This document shows, one piece after another, positions 1 to 5,445 of a stretch of DNA of 5,478 nucleotides. The DNA is from Paracoccaceae bacterium. GTDB taxonomy: Bacteria; Pseudomonadota; Alphaproteobacteria; Rhodobacterales; Rhodobacteraceae. The DNA is taken from assembly GCA_002400675.1 (NCBI GenBank), contig NVQY01000028.1, forward strand, positions 13,960 through 19,437. The letters are read 5' to 3'. Position 1 is the stretch's first letter. Every line of letters begins with the position of its first letter. The notes beneath the pieces are model-generated. The model did no database searches. It saw only the letters and a program-made list of their open reading frames with translations, and was not told where the DNA came from. Position numbers and translations under genes: made by a program.

Positions 1-384
1 GCGGCGCAGGTGTTCAATGGCGGCAAAATTTTCAGGCGTGAGGTTGCGCAACTCCATGTAAGAGATGAACACCGCATCCGCCCGGTCCAGATTGAACCGG
101 ATATGAAAGCGGGTAAACTCCTGTAGCTGCGCCATTGCATCGCCGCTTTGGCCACGTGCCGCGCGGGCCTCCAGCAGGTCCTGCATGTGGCGCTGTAACA
201 GCCCGAACAGCAGACTTTGCTTGTCGGGGGTGTAATTATACAGCGCGCCCGCCTGCACGCCAACGTCAGCCGCGATCTGGCGCATAGAGACAGCGGCGTA
301 GCCTTGGCGCGCGAACAGCCGCAGCGCCGCGTCCTGAATGCGCGGGCCGGTAATGCCGGAATGGGAACCTGTGGTGCGTGCCAT
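1..384 (-). CDS. TetR/AcrR-family transcriptional regulator, N-terminal part (C-terminus off the left edge)
   Basis: A DNA-binding repressor of the TetR family is the likely product. The minus-strand frame stays open from an ATG at 384 to the window edge, giving 128 residues. Residues about 12–60 form the three-helix TetR DNA-binding domain: the helix around IQDAALRLFARQGY, then SMRQIAADVGVQAGALYNY as the helix-turn-helix with the family's GALY signature, then DKQSLLFGLL opening helix 4. Residues about 85–128 (FTRFHIRFNLDRADAVF, then MELRNLTPENF) start the ligand-binding domain. Their pattern recalls acyl-CoA-responsive regulators such as KstR2 or Bacillus FadR, but that is a weak inference from an incomplete domain. 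The start puts the HTH at the usual distance from the N-terminus. The upstream Shine-Dalgarno is poor, and a perfect palindrome lies 12 bp upstream, suggesting autorepression. Family assignment is firm; the ligand and regulon are unknown because downstream neighbours are outside the window. Confidence 0.93.
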   Translation of the reverse strand, partial: MARTTGSHSGITGPRIQDAALRLFARQGYAAVSMRQIAADVGVQAGALYNYTPDKQSLLFGLLQRHMQDLLEARAARGQSGDAMAQLQEFTRFHIRFNLDRADAVFISYMELRNLTPENFAAIEHLRR

Positions 385-396
385 GCGGTCAGGTTA

Positions 397-414
397 TCTG
401 AACATTCGTTCAGA
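397..414. promoter_or_regulatory. Perfect 18-bp inverted repeat, candidate TetR operator
   Basis: TCTGAACATTCGTTCAGA has two perfect 7-bp arms (TCTGAAC / GTTCAGA) around a 4-bp ATTC spacer. It begins 12 bp upstream of the TetR start codon, where it would cover the core promoter or the transcription start of that gene. Many TetR repressors bind palindromes of this size upstream of their own gene, so autoregulation is the simplest reading. The palindrome is directly visible; the identity of the bound protein is inferred. The lipoprotein gene starts about 100 bp away on the other side, so control of both directions is possible but unproven. Confidence 0.6.
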
Positions 415-446
415 AAAAACCCCGCCCCGCGACATATTCCTGCCCC

Positions 447-464
447 TTGCACCGGGCGGTGCAA
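447..464. promoter_or_regulatory. Second perfect 18-bp inverted repeat in the divergent intergenic region
   Basis: TTGCACCGGGCGGTGCAA has two perfect 8-bp arms (TTGCACCG / CGGTGCAA) around a 2-bp GG spacer. Its centre is exactly 50 bp from the centre of the neighbouring TCTGAAC palindrome, and its end is 52 bp upstream of the lipoprotein start codon. Its arms differ from those of the first palindrome, so a different protein would be expected to bind. TTGCAC could double as a poor -35 element for the plus-strand gene, but no good -10 follows. There is no T-run, so it is not an intrinsic terminator. Function is inferred from symmetry and position only. Confidence 0.4.
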
Positions 465-516
465 ACAGGCATCAACGGGGCGACCCGGTTTTGGGGCCTG
501 ACCTAAGGGATTTACC

Positions 517-834
517 ATGATCCGGCATCGCGCATCACCTCGCGGATATCGCAAATGGCTGGCTTTGGCGGCTTTGCTGGCCGGGGCCGCCTGTACGCAG
601 GTGCCCGAACTTGACGCGACCATCCCCGATCATCTGCGCAACGCCCCCTACCCGGAACTTCAACCGCTTGACGACGCGTTGTTTGATGTGCCCCTGCCGC
701 AGGCGCAATCGGCAGAGATCGAAAAATCCCTGTCGGCGCGTGCGGCGCGATTGCAATCACGCGCCCGTGCGTTGAACGCGACGGTGATCGACCCGACCAC
801 CCGCGAGCGGATGGAAACCGGCGTCACCCAGTAG
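517..834 (+). CDS. Small putative lipoprotein of unknown function
   Basis: This encodes a 105-residue protein that I do not recognise as a named family. Residues 1–25 look like a lipoprotein signal peptide: a basic N-region (R3, R5, R9, R12, K13), a hydrophobic stretch WLALAALLAGAA, and C26 as the likely lipidated cysteine. The lipobox reads G-A-A-C; G at -3 instead of the usual L/V/I is uncommon but tolerated. The mature part is about 80 residues. It begins with a proline- and acid-rich stretch (about 30–60), followed by a charged, alanine/arginine-rich region about 62–90 (AEIEKSLSARAARLQSRARA) that should be helical. Q or V at the first mature positions would favour outer-membrane sorting. 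An AAGGGA Shine-Dalgarno at 505–510 sits six bases before the ATG, and third codon positions are GC-rich, so the gene is probably real. It lies 86 bp upstream of hom and faces away from the TetR gene. It may be an envelope protein; no activity can be assigned. Confidence 0.78.
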   Translation: MIRHRASPRGYRKWLALAALLAGAACTQVPELDATIPDHLRNAPYPELQPLDDALFDVPLPQAQSAEIEKSLSARAARLQSRARALNATVIDPTTRERMETGVTQ

Positions 835-920
835 GGACACGCATCTGGCGCGTTGCACCGCTTGGGCGAACCGGCTAAGCCTGCGCAAAACCAACACTCA
901 CACAGAAAAGAGCTATACGA

Positions 921-2207
921 ATGACTGCACCTTTGCGCCTGGGAATCGCCGGATTGGGCACGGTTGGTGTGGGCGTTGTCCGCATCCTGCGAAAACGCGC
1001 GGCACTGCTAAGCGCGCGCACCGGGCGCGACATCTCTATTTCCGCCGTTTCGGCGCGGGACGCGACCAAGGACCGTGGTGTCAATCTGAGTTCTTATGCG
1101 TGGGAGGATGACCCGGTTGCGCTGGCCACCCGCGACGATGTGGATGTGTTTGTCGAACTGATGGGCGGATCCGAAGGTGCTGCCAGGGACGCGACAGAGG
1201 CCGCACTGGCCGCTGGCAAACATGTGGTCACCGCCAACAAGGCGTTGCTGGCCATTCACGGTCAGGCCCTTGCCGAACAGGCCGAGGCTGCGGGGCTGAT
1301 GATCCGCTACGAGGCTGCGGTGGCCGGGGGTATTCCGGTGATCAAGGCGCTGTTGGAGGGGTTGGCCGGGAACGAAATCACCCGCGTAATGGGGGTGATG
1401 AACGGCACCTGCAACTATATCCTGACCCGGATGGAAGCCGACGGGCTGGGCTATGAAGCCCTGTTCGAAGAGGCTGGCAAACTGGGCTATCTCGAAGCGG
1501 ACCCGACTCTGGACGTGGGCGGCATTGATGCCGGTCACAAGCTGGCGATCCTGTCGTCCATCGCTTTTGGCACCAGGGTCAATTTCGACGCGGTGGAGCT
1601 GGAAGGCATCCAGCGGATCGAGCTGGAAGACATCCGTCAGGCCGCTGACATGGGCTATCGCATCAAGCTGCTGGGGCTGGCGCAACGCACGGCGCGTGGG
1701 CTGGAACAGCGCATGCAGCCCTGTCTGGTGCCGGCGAATTCGCCGCTGGGTCAGCTTGAGGGCGGCACCAACATGGTGGTGATCGAAGGTGACGCGGTGG
1801 AGCAGGTTGTGCTGCGCGGTCCCGGTGCCGGTGAAGGCCCCACCGCCAGCGCCGTGGTCGGTGATATCTGCGATCTGGCGCGTGGCATGCGGGTGCCGGT
1901 GTTTGGCCAACCCGCAACAACGCTAGAGGCCGCACGGCCCGCACAATCCGGCCTGCCTGCGCCGTATTATCTGCGCATGGCGCTGATGGACAAACCCGGC
2001 GCGCTGGCCAAGATCGCCACTGCCTTGGGCGAGGCCGGCATTTCCATTAACCGGATGCGCCAGTATGGCCATTCGGAACCCACGGCGCCAGTTTTGATCG
2101 TGACGCACAAGACCACCCGCGCGGCACTGGATATGGCGTTGAGCGCGATGCAGGAAACCGGAGTTCTGGCCGGTGATCCCGTTGCCCTTAGGATCGAAAA
2201 CCTCTGA
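921..2207 (+). CDS. hom: Homoserine dehydrogenase (monofunctional, ACT-domain)
   Basis: Catalyses NAD(P)H-dependent reduction of aspartate-4-semialdehyde to L-homoserine in the cytoplasm, the branch point toward threonine, isoleucine and methionine. The 428-residue length is normal for the monofunctional form (no fused aspartokinase). Residues 8–18 hold the Rossmann glycine motif GIAGLGTVGVG; ELMGG (79–83) and TANKALL (104–110, with the conserved K107) complete the cofactor domain. MNGTCNYIL (160–168) opens the catalytic domain. The family signature spans about 185–207 (AGKLGYLEADP, then LDVGGIDAGHK), with D203 and K207 matching the catalytic Asp/Lys pair of yeast homoserine dehydrogenase. 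Residues about 350–427 form a C-terminal ACT domain (YYLRMALMDKPGALAKIATA), expected to give feedback inhibition by threonine. No in-frame start lies just upstream and the Rossmann strand begins at residue 5, so the 921 ATG fits; its Shine-Dalgarno (AAAAGAG, about 906–912) is weak. Coenzyme preference cannot be read safely. glpX follows after 88 bp. Confidence 0.97.
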   Translation: MTAPLRLGIAGLGTVGVGVVRILRKRAALLSARTGRDISISAVSARDATKDRGVNLSSYAWEDDPVALATRDDVDVFVELMGGSEGAARDATEAALAAGKHVVTANKALLAIHGQALAEQAEAAGLMIRYEAAVAGGIPVIKALLEGLAGNEITRVMGVMNGTCNYILTRMEADGLGYEALFEEAGKLGYLEADPTLDVGGIDAGHKLAILSSIAFGTRVNFDAVELEGIQRIELEDIRQAADMGYRIKLLGLAQRTARGLEQRMQPCLVPANSPLGQLEGGTNMVVIEGDAVEQVVLRGPGAGEGPTASAVVGDICDLARGMRVPVFGQPATTLEAARPAQSGLPAPYYLRMALMDKPGALAKIATALGEAGISINRMRQYGHSEPTAPVLIVTHKTTRAALDMALSAMQETGVLAGDPVALRIENL

Positions 2208-2295
2208 GCCAGCCTGCGCCTATCGACCCTTGCGGGCATGACGTCACGCGGGGTATGTCGAAGTCATCCCAATTTGTGACCACAGGAATTTCATC

Positions 2296-3273
2296 ATGAC
2301 CACTTCTTCTTCTCAGGCCGATTTCAATGACCGGATGTTGTCCCTCGGTCTGGCCCGTGTGGCCGAGCAGGCAGCGCTGGCATCTGCCGCGCTGATCGGG
2401 CGCGGCGACGAAAAGGCCGCCGATCAGGCGGCGGTGAACGCCATGCGCGAACAGTTGAACCTGCTGGACATTGCCGGTGTGGTGGTGATCGGCGAAGGCG
2501 AGCGTGACGAGGCACCGATGCTGTTCATCGGCGAAGAGGTGGGCACTGGCAATGGTCCGGGCGTGGATATCGCGCTGGACCCGCTGGAGGGCACCACGCT
2601 GACCGCCAAGGACATGCCCAACGCGCTGACGGTGATCGCCATGGGGCCGCGTGGGTCGATGCTGCACGCGCCGGATGTTTATATGGACAAGTTGGCGATT
2701 GGGCCGGGGTTTGCCGGTGGGGTTGTGACGCTGGATATGTCGCCGACCGAACGGGTGACCGCACTGGCCAAGGCCAAGGGGTGTCGGGCCAGTGACCTGA
2801 CCGTATGCATTCTGGAACGACCACGTCACGAGGCGATGATTTTAGAGGTGCGCGAGACTGGAGCTGCAATCCGGTTGATCACCGATGGCGATGTGGCCGG
2901 GGTCATGCATTGCGCCGAGTCCGAGATCACCGGCATCGACATGTATATGGGATCGGGCGGTGCCCCCGAGGGGGTTTTGGCCGCCGCCGCGCTGAAATGC
3001 ATGGGCGGGCAGATTTTTGGCCGCCTGATGTTTCGCAATGATGACGAGCGGGGCCGGGCCGCCAAGGCGGGAATCACCGATCTTGATCGTATTTATACCG
3101 GTGAAGAGATGGTCACGCAGGATGTGATCTTTGCCGCTACGGGTGTTACCGGTGGCACGTTGCTGCCCGGCATTAAACGCACCCCAGGTTGGCGCACCAC
3201 CGAGACCTTGTTGATGCGCTCAAAAACCGGGTCGGTAAGGCGGGTGATTTACAAGTCGCCGGATGTTGCTTGA
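2296..3273 (+). CDS. glpX: Class II fructose-1,6-bisphosphatase (GlpX)
   Basis: Hydrolyses fructose-1,6-bisphosphate to fructose-6-phosphate and phosphate, a committed gluconeogenic step, in the cytoplasm with a divalent metal (typically Mn2+). The 325-residue length is typical. Family motifs are intact and in order: GRGDEKAADQAAVNAMR (35–51), IGEGERDEAPM (65–75), DIALDPLEGTT (91–101), MGSGGAPEGVLAAAALKCMG (218–237) and MRSKTGSVR (307–315). Aligning by motif with E. coli GlpX, the metal and active-site acids D33, E57, D85, E88 and E213 correspond to D43, E67, D95, E98 and E225 here, so the enzyme should be active. An AGGAA Shine-Dalgarno at 2284–2288 lies seven bases before the ATG. Some relatives in photosynthetic or autotrophic bacteria also hydrolyse sedoheptulose-1,7-bisphosphate; that cannot be judged here. 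There is no glpF/glpK neighbourhood as in E. coli: the gene lies between hom and recJ, so a central-carbon role is likelier than a glycerol-specific one. Confidence 0.96.
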   Translation: MTTSSSQADFNDRMLSLGLARVAEQAALASAALIGRGDEKAADQAAVNAMREQLNLLDIAGVVVIGEGERDEAPMLFIGEEVGTGNGPGVDIALDPLEGTTLTAKDMPNALTVIAMGPRGSMLHAPDVYMDKLAIGPGFAGGVVTLDMSPTERVTALAKAKGCRASDLTVCILERPRHEAMILEVRETGAAIRLITDGDVAGVMHCAESEITGIDMYMGSGGAPEGVLAAAALKCMGGQIFGRLMFRNDDERGRAAKAGITDLDRIYTGEEMVTQDVIFAATGVTGGTLLPGIKRTPGWRTTETLLMRSKTGSVRRVIYKSPDVA

Positions 3274-3305
3274 TTTTGGGCGATTGTTTCTGACCCGGGG
3301 CATTT

Positions 3306-3340
3306 GCCGCAGGTGTTGATGCCTCCGGCGGGAGTATTTT
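3306..3340 (+). terminator. Possible weak intrinsic terminator or attenuator after glpX
   Basis: Two alternative hairpins precede a short T-run (TATTTT, 3335–3340). The tight one is CTCC (3323–3326) with GGAG (3331–3334) around GGCG, only 4 bp. The larger one is GCCGCAGG (3306–3313) with CCTCCGGC (3322–3329), 8 positions with one C·C mismatch. They share the CTCC segment and are mutually exclusive. The short T-run suggests partial termination at most, so some readthrough into recJ is likely. Confidence 0.35.
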
Positions 3341-3356
3341 GAACAAGAAGAAATGG
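3318..3356 (+). repeat. Rhodobacterales-type intergenic element with CCTCCGGCGGGAG hairpin
   Basis: The stretch beginning GATGCCTCCGGCGGGAGTA and ending in an AAGAAGAAATGG tail matches, from memory, a very common short intergenic sequence in Rhodobacterales genomes, usually found just after genes. Here it lies in the glpX–recJ gap, and its purine-rich tail contains the ATG at 3353 that would be the longest recJ start. Only one copy is present in the window, so the repeat status rests on recollection and not on a count. Confidence 0.4.
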
Positions 3357-3358
3357 CT

Positions 3359-3363
3359 GGGGG
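3359..3363 (+). promoter_or_regulatory. G-rich ribosome binding site deciding the recJ start
   Basis: GGGGG lies four bases upstream of the ATG at 3368. The alternative ATG at 3353 is preceded directly by AAGAAGAA, whose AGAAG core is only two bases from the start codon, too close for good ribosome binding. This favours 3368, although the G-run is itself an imperfect Shine-Dalgarno. Confidence 0.4.
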
Positions 3364-3367
3364 CGCG

Positions 3368-5110
3368 ATGGCATTTTTGGGGGTTGAGGCGTCTTTAACC
3401 GGGCGGCGCTGGGTTGGGCCAACGATTGAGGTGGAGCGGGCCTCGGAAGCGTTGGCGCAGGAAACCGGGCTGGCCGGGGCCTTGTGTCAGGTCTTGGCGC
3501 GGCGCGGTATTGTTGCCGGTGAGGCGCAGGCGTTTTTGACGCCGCAGTTGCGCGATCTGTTGCCGGATCCACATATGTTGAAGGATATGCAGGTCGCGGC
3601 GGCGCGGTTTTTGCAGGCTGTGCAAAAGGGCGAGCGGATTGCCGTGTTTGCCGATTACGATGTGGATGGGGGGACGTCCGCCGCGTTGCTGATTGATTGG
3701 GTGCGTCAGGTGGGGCGTGACGTGACGCTGTATGTGCCGGACCGGATCGAAGAGGGCTATGGTCCCAATGTGCCAGCGATGGAGATGCTGGCCCACGCGC
3801 ATGATCTGATCGTCTGTGTCGATTGCGGCACGTTGAGTTTTGAGCCGATTGCCGCCGCCAAGGGCACGGATGTCATTGTACTGGATCACCATTTGGGCGC
3901 AGAGACCCTGCCCGAGGCCTTGGCCGTGGTGAACCCCAACCGGCAGGACGAGAGCGGCGATCTGGGCTATCTCTGCGCCGCTGGTGTGGTGTTTTTGATG
4001 CTGGTCGAGGTGCGTCGGCAAATGCGCGATGCCGGGGCGGCACCCGGCCCAGATCTGATGGCAATGCTGGATCTGGTGGCGCTGGCCACGGTGGCGGATG
4101 TGGCCCCGTTGATCGGGGCCAACCGGGCGCTGGTACGCCAGGGGCTAAAGGTGATGGCCAAGCGCGGGCGCCCCGGTCTGGTGGCGCTGGCGGATGTGGC
4201 AAAGATGGATACGGCGCCGTCCAGCTATCATCTGGGCTTTGTTCTGGGGCCACGGGTGAATGCGGGTGGACGCATTGGTCAGGCTGACCTTGGGGCGCGG
4301 TTGTTGTCCACTGCGTCGCCGCATGAAGCCGCCGCCATGGCCGAGCGGCTGGACCAGCTGAACGGCGAGCGGCGCGAGATCGAAGCGGCAGTGCGCGCCG
4401 CTGCCATGGATCAGGCCGAAGAGCGCGGGTTTGACGCCCCGTTGGTGTGGGCCGCCGGGGGCGGGTGGCATCCCGGGGTGGTGGGCATTGTTGCTGCCCG
4501 GCTGAAAGAGGCGGCAAACCGGCCAGCGGTGGTGATCGGGGTTCAGGACGGGGTCGGCAAGGGATCGGGGCGCTCTGTGCCCGGTATTGATCTGGGCGCG
4601 GCGATTCAACGGTTGGCCTCTGAGGGGCTGTTGGTGAAAGGTGGCGGGCACAAGATGGCGGCGGGTTTAACGGTCGAGAAATCGCAAATCGAACCGGCGA
4701 TGGCACGGTTGGCGGAATTGCTGGAAAAGCAGGGGGCCGGTCAGGCAGGCCCTGCCGATCTGCGGCTGGACGGCGCATTGATGCCCGGGGCCGCCAGTGT
4801 CGAAATGATAGAGCAGATCGAACAGGCCGGTCCCTTTGGTGCCGGTGCCCCTGCCCCACGGTTTGCCCTTCCCGATATGGTGGTGCGCCACGCCCGCCGC
4901 GTGGGGGAGTCGCACCTCAAGCTAAGTCTGGGCGATGGCATGGGGGCCAACATTGATGCGATCGCCTTTGGGGCCTTTGACGGCCCCTTGGGGGCCGCCC
5001 TGAGCGAACACGGTGGCGCGCGTTTTCATCTTGCCGGGCGGCTTGAGATCAACAGTTGGAGAGGCCGCCAGCAAGTGCAGCTAAGGCTGGACGACGCGGC
5101 CCCGGCGTAA
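3368..5110 (+). CDS. recJ: Single-stranded-DNA-specific 5'-3' exonuclease RecJ
   Basis: RecJ is a DHH/DHHA1-family nuclease that degrades single-stranded DNA 5'→3' in RecFOR recombination, mismatch repair and base-excision repair. From the 3368 ATG it has 580 residues, usual for the family. Metal-binding motifs in order: DYDVDG (96–101), VDCG (151–154), DHH (173–175) and VADV (242–245). GPRVNAGGR (294–302) follows. The DHHA1 domain has WHPGVVGIVAARL (367–379), GKGSGRSVPGIDL (397–409) and GGGHKMAAG (425–433). The C-terminal OB-type DNA-binding region begins near PFGAGAPAPRF (489–499). All expected catalytic Asp/His residues are present; DYDVDG in place of the commoner DYDADG is conservative. 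An ATG at 3353 would add MAGGA, but it lies in the tail of an apparent intergenic repeat and has a badly spaced Shine-Dalgarno, and MAFLGVEASLTGRRW resembles the RecJ N-terminus I recall from related bacteria. The gap to glpX is 94 bp (79 with the longer start). No frameshift or truncation is seen. Confidence 0.96.
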   Translation: MAFLGVEASLTGRRWVGPTIEVERASEALAQETGLAGALCQVLARRGIVAGEAQAFLTPQLRDLLPDPHMLKDMQVAAARFLQAVQKGERIAVFADYDVDGGTSAALLIDWVRQVGRDVTLYVPDRIEEGYGPNVPAMEMLAHAHDLIVCVDCGTLSFEPIAAAKGTDVIVLDHHLGAETLPEALAVVNPNRQDESGDLGYLCAAGVVFLMLVEVRRQMRDAGAAPGPDLMAMLDLVALATVADVAPLIGANRALVRQGLKVMAKRGRPGLVALADVAKMDTAPSSYHLGFVLGPRVNAGGRIGQADLGARLLSTASPHEAAAMAERLDQLNGERREIEAAVRAAAMDQAEERGFDAPLVWAAGGGWHPGVVGIVAARLKEAANRPAVVIGVQDGVGKGSGRSVPGIDLGAAIQRLASEGLLVKGGGHKMAAGLTVEKSQIEPAMARLAELLEKQGAGQAGPADLRLDGALMPGAASVEMIEQIEQAGPFGAGAPAPRFALPDMVVRHARRVGESHLKLSLGDGMGANIDAIAFGAFDGPLGAALSEHGGARFHLAGRLEINSWRGRQQVQLRLDDAAPA

Positions 5111-5147
5111 GGGCTGACAAATATTACCGCGCATTGCGATTTTAGTC

Positions 5148-5176
5148 TTGCGCCCTGTGCTGTGATTGCCTAATGA
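5148..5176 (+). promoter_or_regulatory. Possible tRNA-Glu promoter
   Basis: TTGCGC (5148–5153) could be a -35 element. A -10 may lie in CCTAATGA (5169–5176), as TAATGA after 17 bp or CCTAAT after 15 bp. Transcription would then start near 5183, about 10 bases before the mature tRNA end, a normal leader length. The -10 match is poor, so this is a positional guess rather than a clear consensus. Confidence 0.3.
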
Positions 5177-5192
5177 ACCGCACACCAAGAGT

Positions 5193-5267
5193 GGCCCGTT
5201 CGTCTATCGGTTAGGACGCCAGGTTTTCAACCTGGAAAGAGGGGTTCGATTCCCCTACGGGCTACCA
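5193..5267 (+). tRNA. tRNA-Glu (anticodon UUC)
   Basis: A complete 75-nt cloverleaf can be folded. The acceptor stem is GGCCCGT (5193–5199) with ACGGGCT (5257–5263), the D stem GTC/GAC (5202–5204/5215–5217), and the anticodon stem CCAGG/CCTGG (5219–5223/5231–5235) around loop TTTTCAA with TTC at 5226–5228. The T stem is AGGGG/CCCCT around TTCGATT. The discriminator is A5264 and CCA is encoded (5265–5267). UUC decodes the glutamate codons GAA and GAG. The first acceptor pair is a G·U wobble instead of G-C; all other stem pairs are Watson-Crick. The gene lies 82 bp after recJ in the same orientation and probably has its own promoter. No duplicate of its 3' end is present that would mark an integrated element. 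Confidence 0.97.
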
Positions 5268-5273
5268 TTGGTG

Positions 5274-5308
5274 CGTCTAAGTCATTTTCTTCATTGACTA
5301 ATTAGACG
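5274..5308 (+). terminator. Bulged stem-loop just after tRNA-Glu
   Basis: CGTCTAA (5274–5280) pairs perfectly with TTAGACG (5302–5308), and GTCA (5281–5284) with TGAC (5295–5298). This gives 7 + 4 base pairs with a 3-nt bulge (TAA, 5299–5301) and a 10-nt T-rich loop. It starts seven bases after the tRNA CCA end. It has no trailing T-run, so it may act as a 3'-processing or transcript-end structure rather than a classical intrinsic terminator. The pairing is directly visible; the role is inferred. Confidence 0.4.
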
Positions 5309-5313
5309 GAACG

Positions 5314-5349
5314 GGCAGACATTCTGCCAAAGCTTCTGCCAACGCAGAA
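5314..5349. repeat. Two tandem hairpins built on a direct 9-mer repeat
   Basis: TTCTGCCAA occurs at 5322–5330 and again at 5334–5342. The first copy forms GGCAGA-CAT-TCTGCC (5314–5328) and the second forms TTCTGC-CAAC-GCAGAA (5334–5349), both with perfect 6-bp stems. Because the repeat units are shared, GGCAGA could also pair with the second copy and GCAGAA with the first, so mutually exclusive folds exist. The second hairpin abuts the stop codon of the minus-strand frame at 5350, so this region probably separates two converging transcripts. Neither hairpin has a T-run. Confidence 0.5.
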
Positions 5350-5445
5350 CTATCCCATCAACAACCACACCACGCCCCAGTCGATCATGCCGCCCAGCAC
5401 CGCCTGAACCACCAACCCGCCCCATGTGGCGCGATATGGTGGCAT
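5350..5445 (-). CDS. Short membrane-like reading frame; possible C-terminal remnant of a truncated gene
   Basis: I do not recognise a family. Reading from an ATG at 5445 to a TAG at 5350–5352 gives 31 residues, starting MPPYRATWGG and continuing with a hydrophobic, tryptophan-containing segment (LVVQAVLGGMIDWGVVWLLM) that could span a membrane once. Third codon positions are strongly G/C, as in the real genes nearby, so the frame looks translated now or in the recent past. It could extend to a GTG at 5451, but an in-frame TAG lies at 5461–5463, and no good Shine-Dalgarno precedes either start. It may be a genuine small peptide, or the tail of a longer gene cut by a nonsense mutation or frameshift. 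A second minus-strand frame stays open from the right edge past this region, which would allow a frameshift. The edge hides the answer. Confidence 0.3.
   Translation of the reverse strand: MPPYRATWGGLVVQAVLGGMIDWGVVWLLMG

Noticed and set aside
217..501. 94-codon plus-strand open frame overlapping the TetR gene
   Set aside because: It is antisense to the TetR helix-turn-helix region and runs across both palindromes; no recognisable domain.
1008..1910. 300-codon open frame on the minus strand inside hom
   Set aside because: It is antisense to a clear homoserine dehydrogenase, is rich in His/Gln/Arg, shows no family motif, and arises from the strong GC3 bias of the sense strand.
2230..2259. 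TTGCGG-N18-TATGTC as a glpX promoter, together with TGACGTCA at 2239–2246
   Set aside because: Only three -10 positions match, and an 8-bp palindrome is expected by chance in GC-rich DNA; too weak to list as a feature.
2188..2829. 213-codon minus-strand open frame across the hom–glpX gap
   Set aside because: It overlaps the glpX catalytic motifs in antisense and has a His/Arg/Gln-rich composition without domain features.
3873..4859. 328-codon open frame on the minus strand inside recJ
   Set aside because: Proline/arginine-rich low-complexity translation antisense to intact RecJ motifs; typical of GC-rich shadow frames.
4970..4996. GGCCCC-TTG-GGGGCC hairpin, with an extra GGGGCC upstream, inside recJ
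   Set aside because: It lies in coding sequence made of Gly/Pro/Ala codons, where such runs arise readily in GC-rich genes; no T-run and no obvious role.
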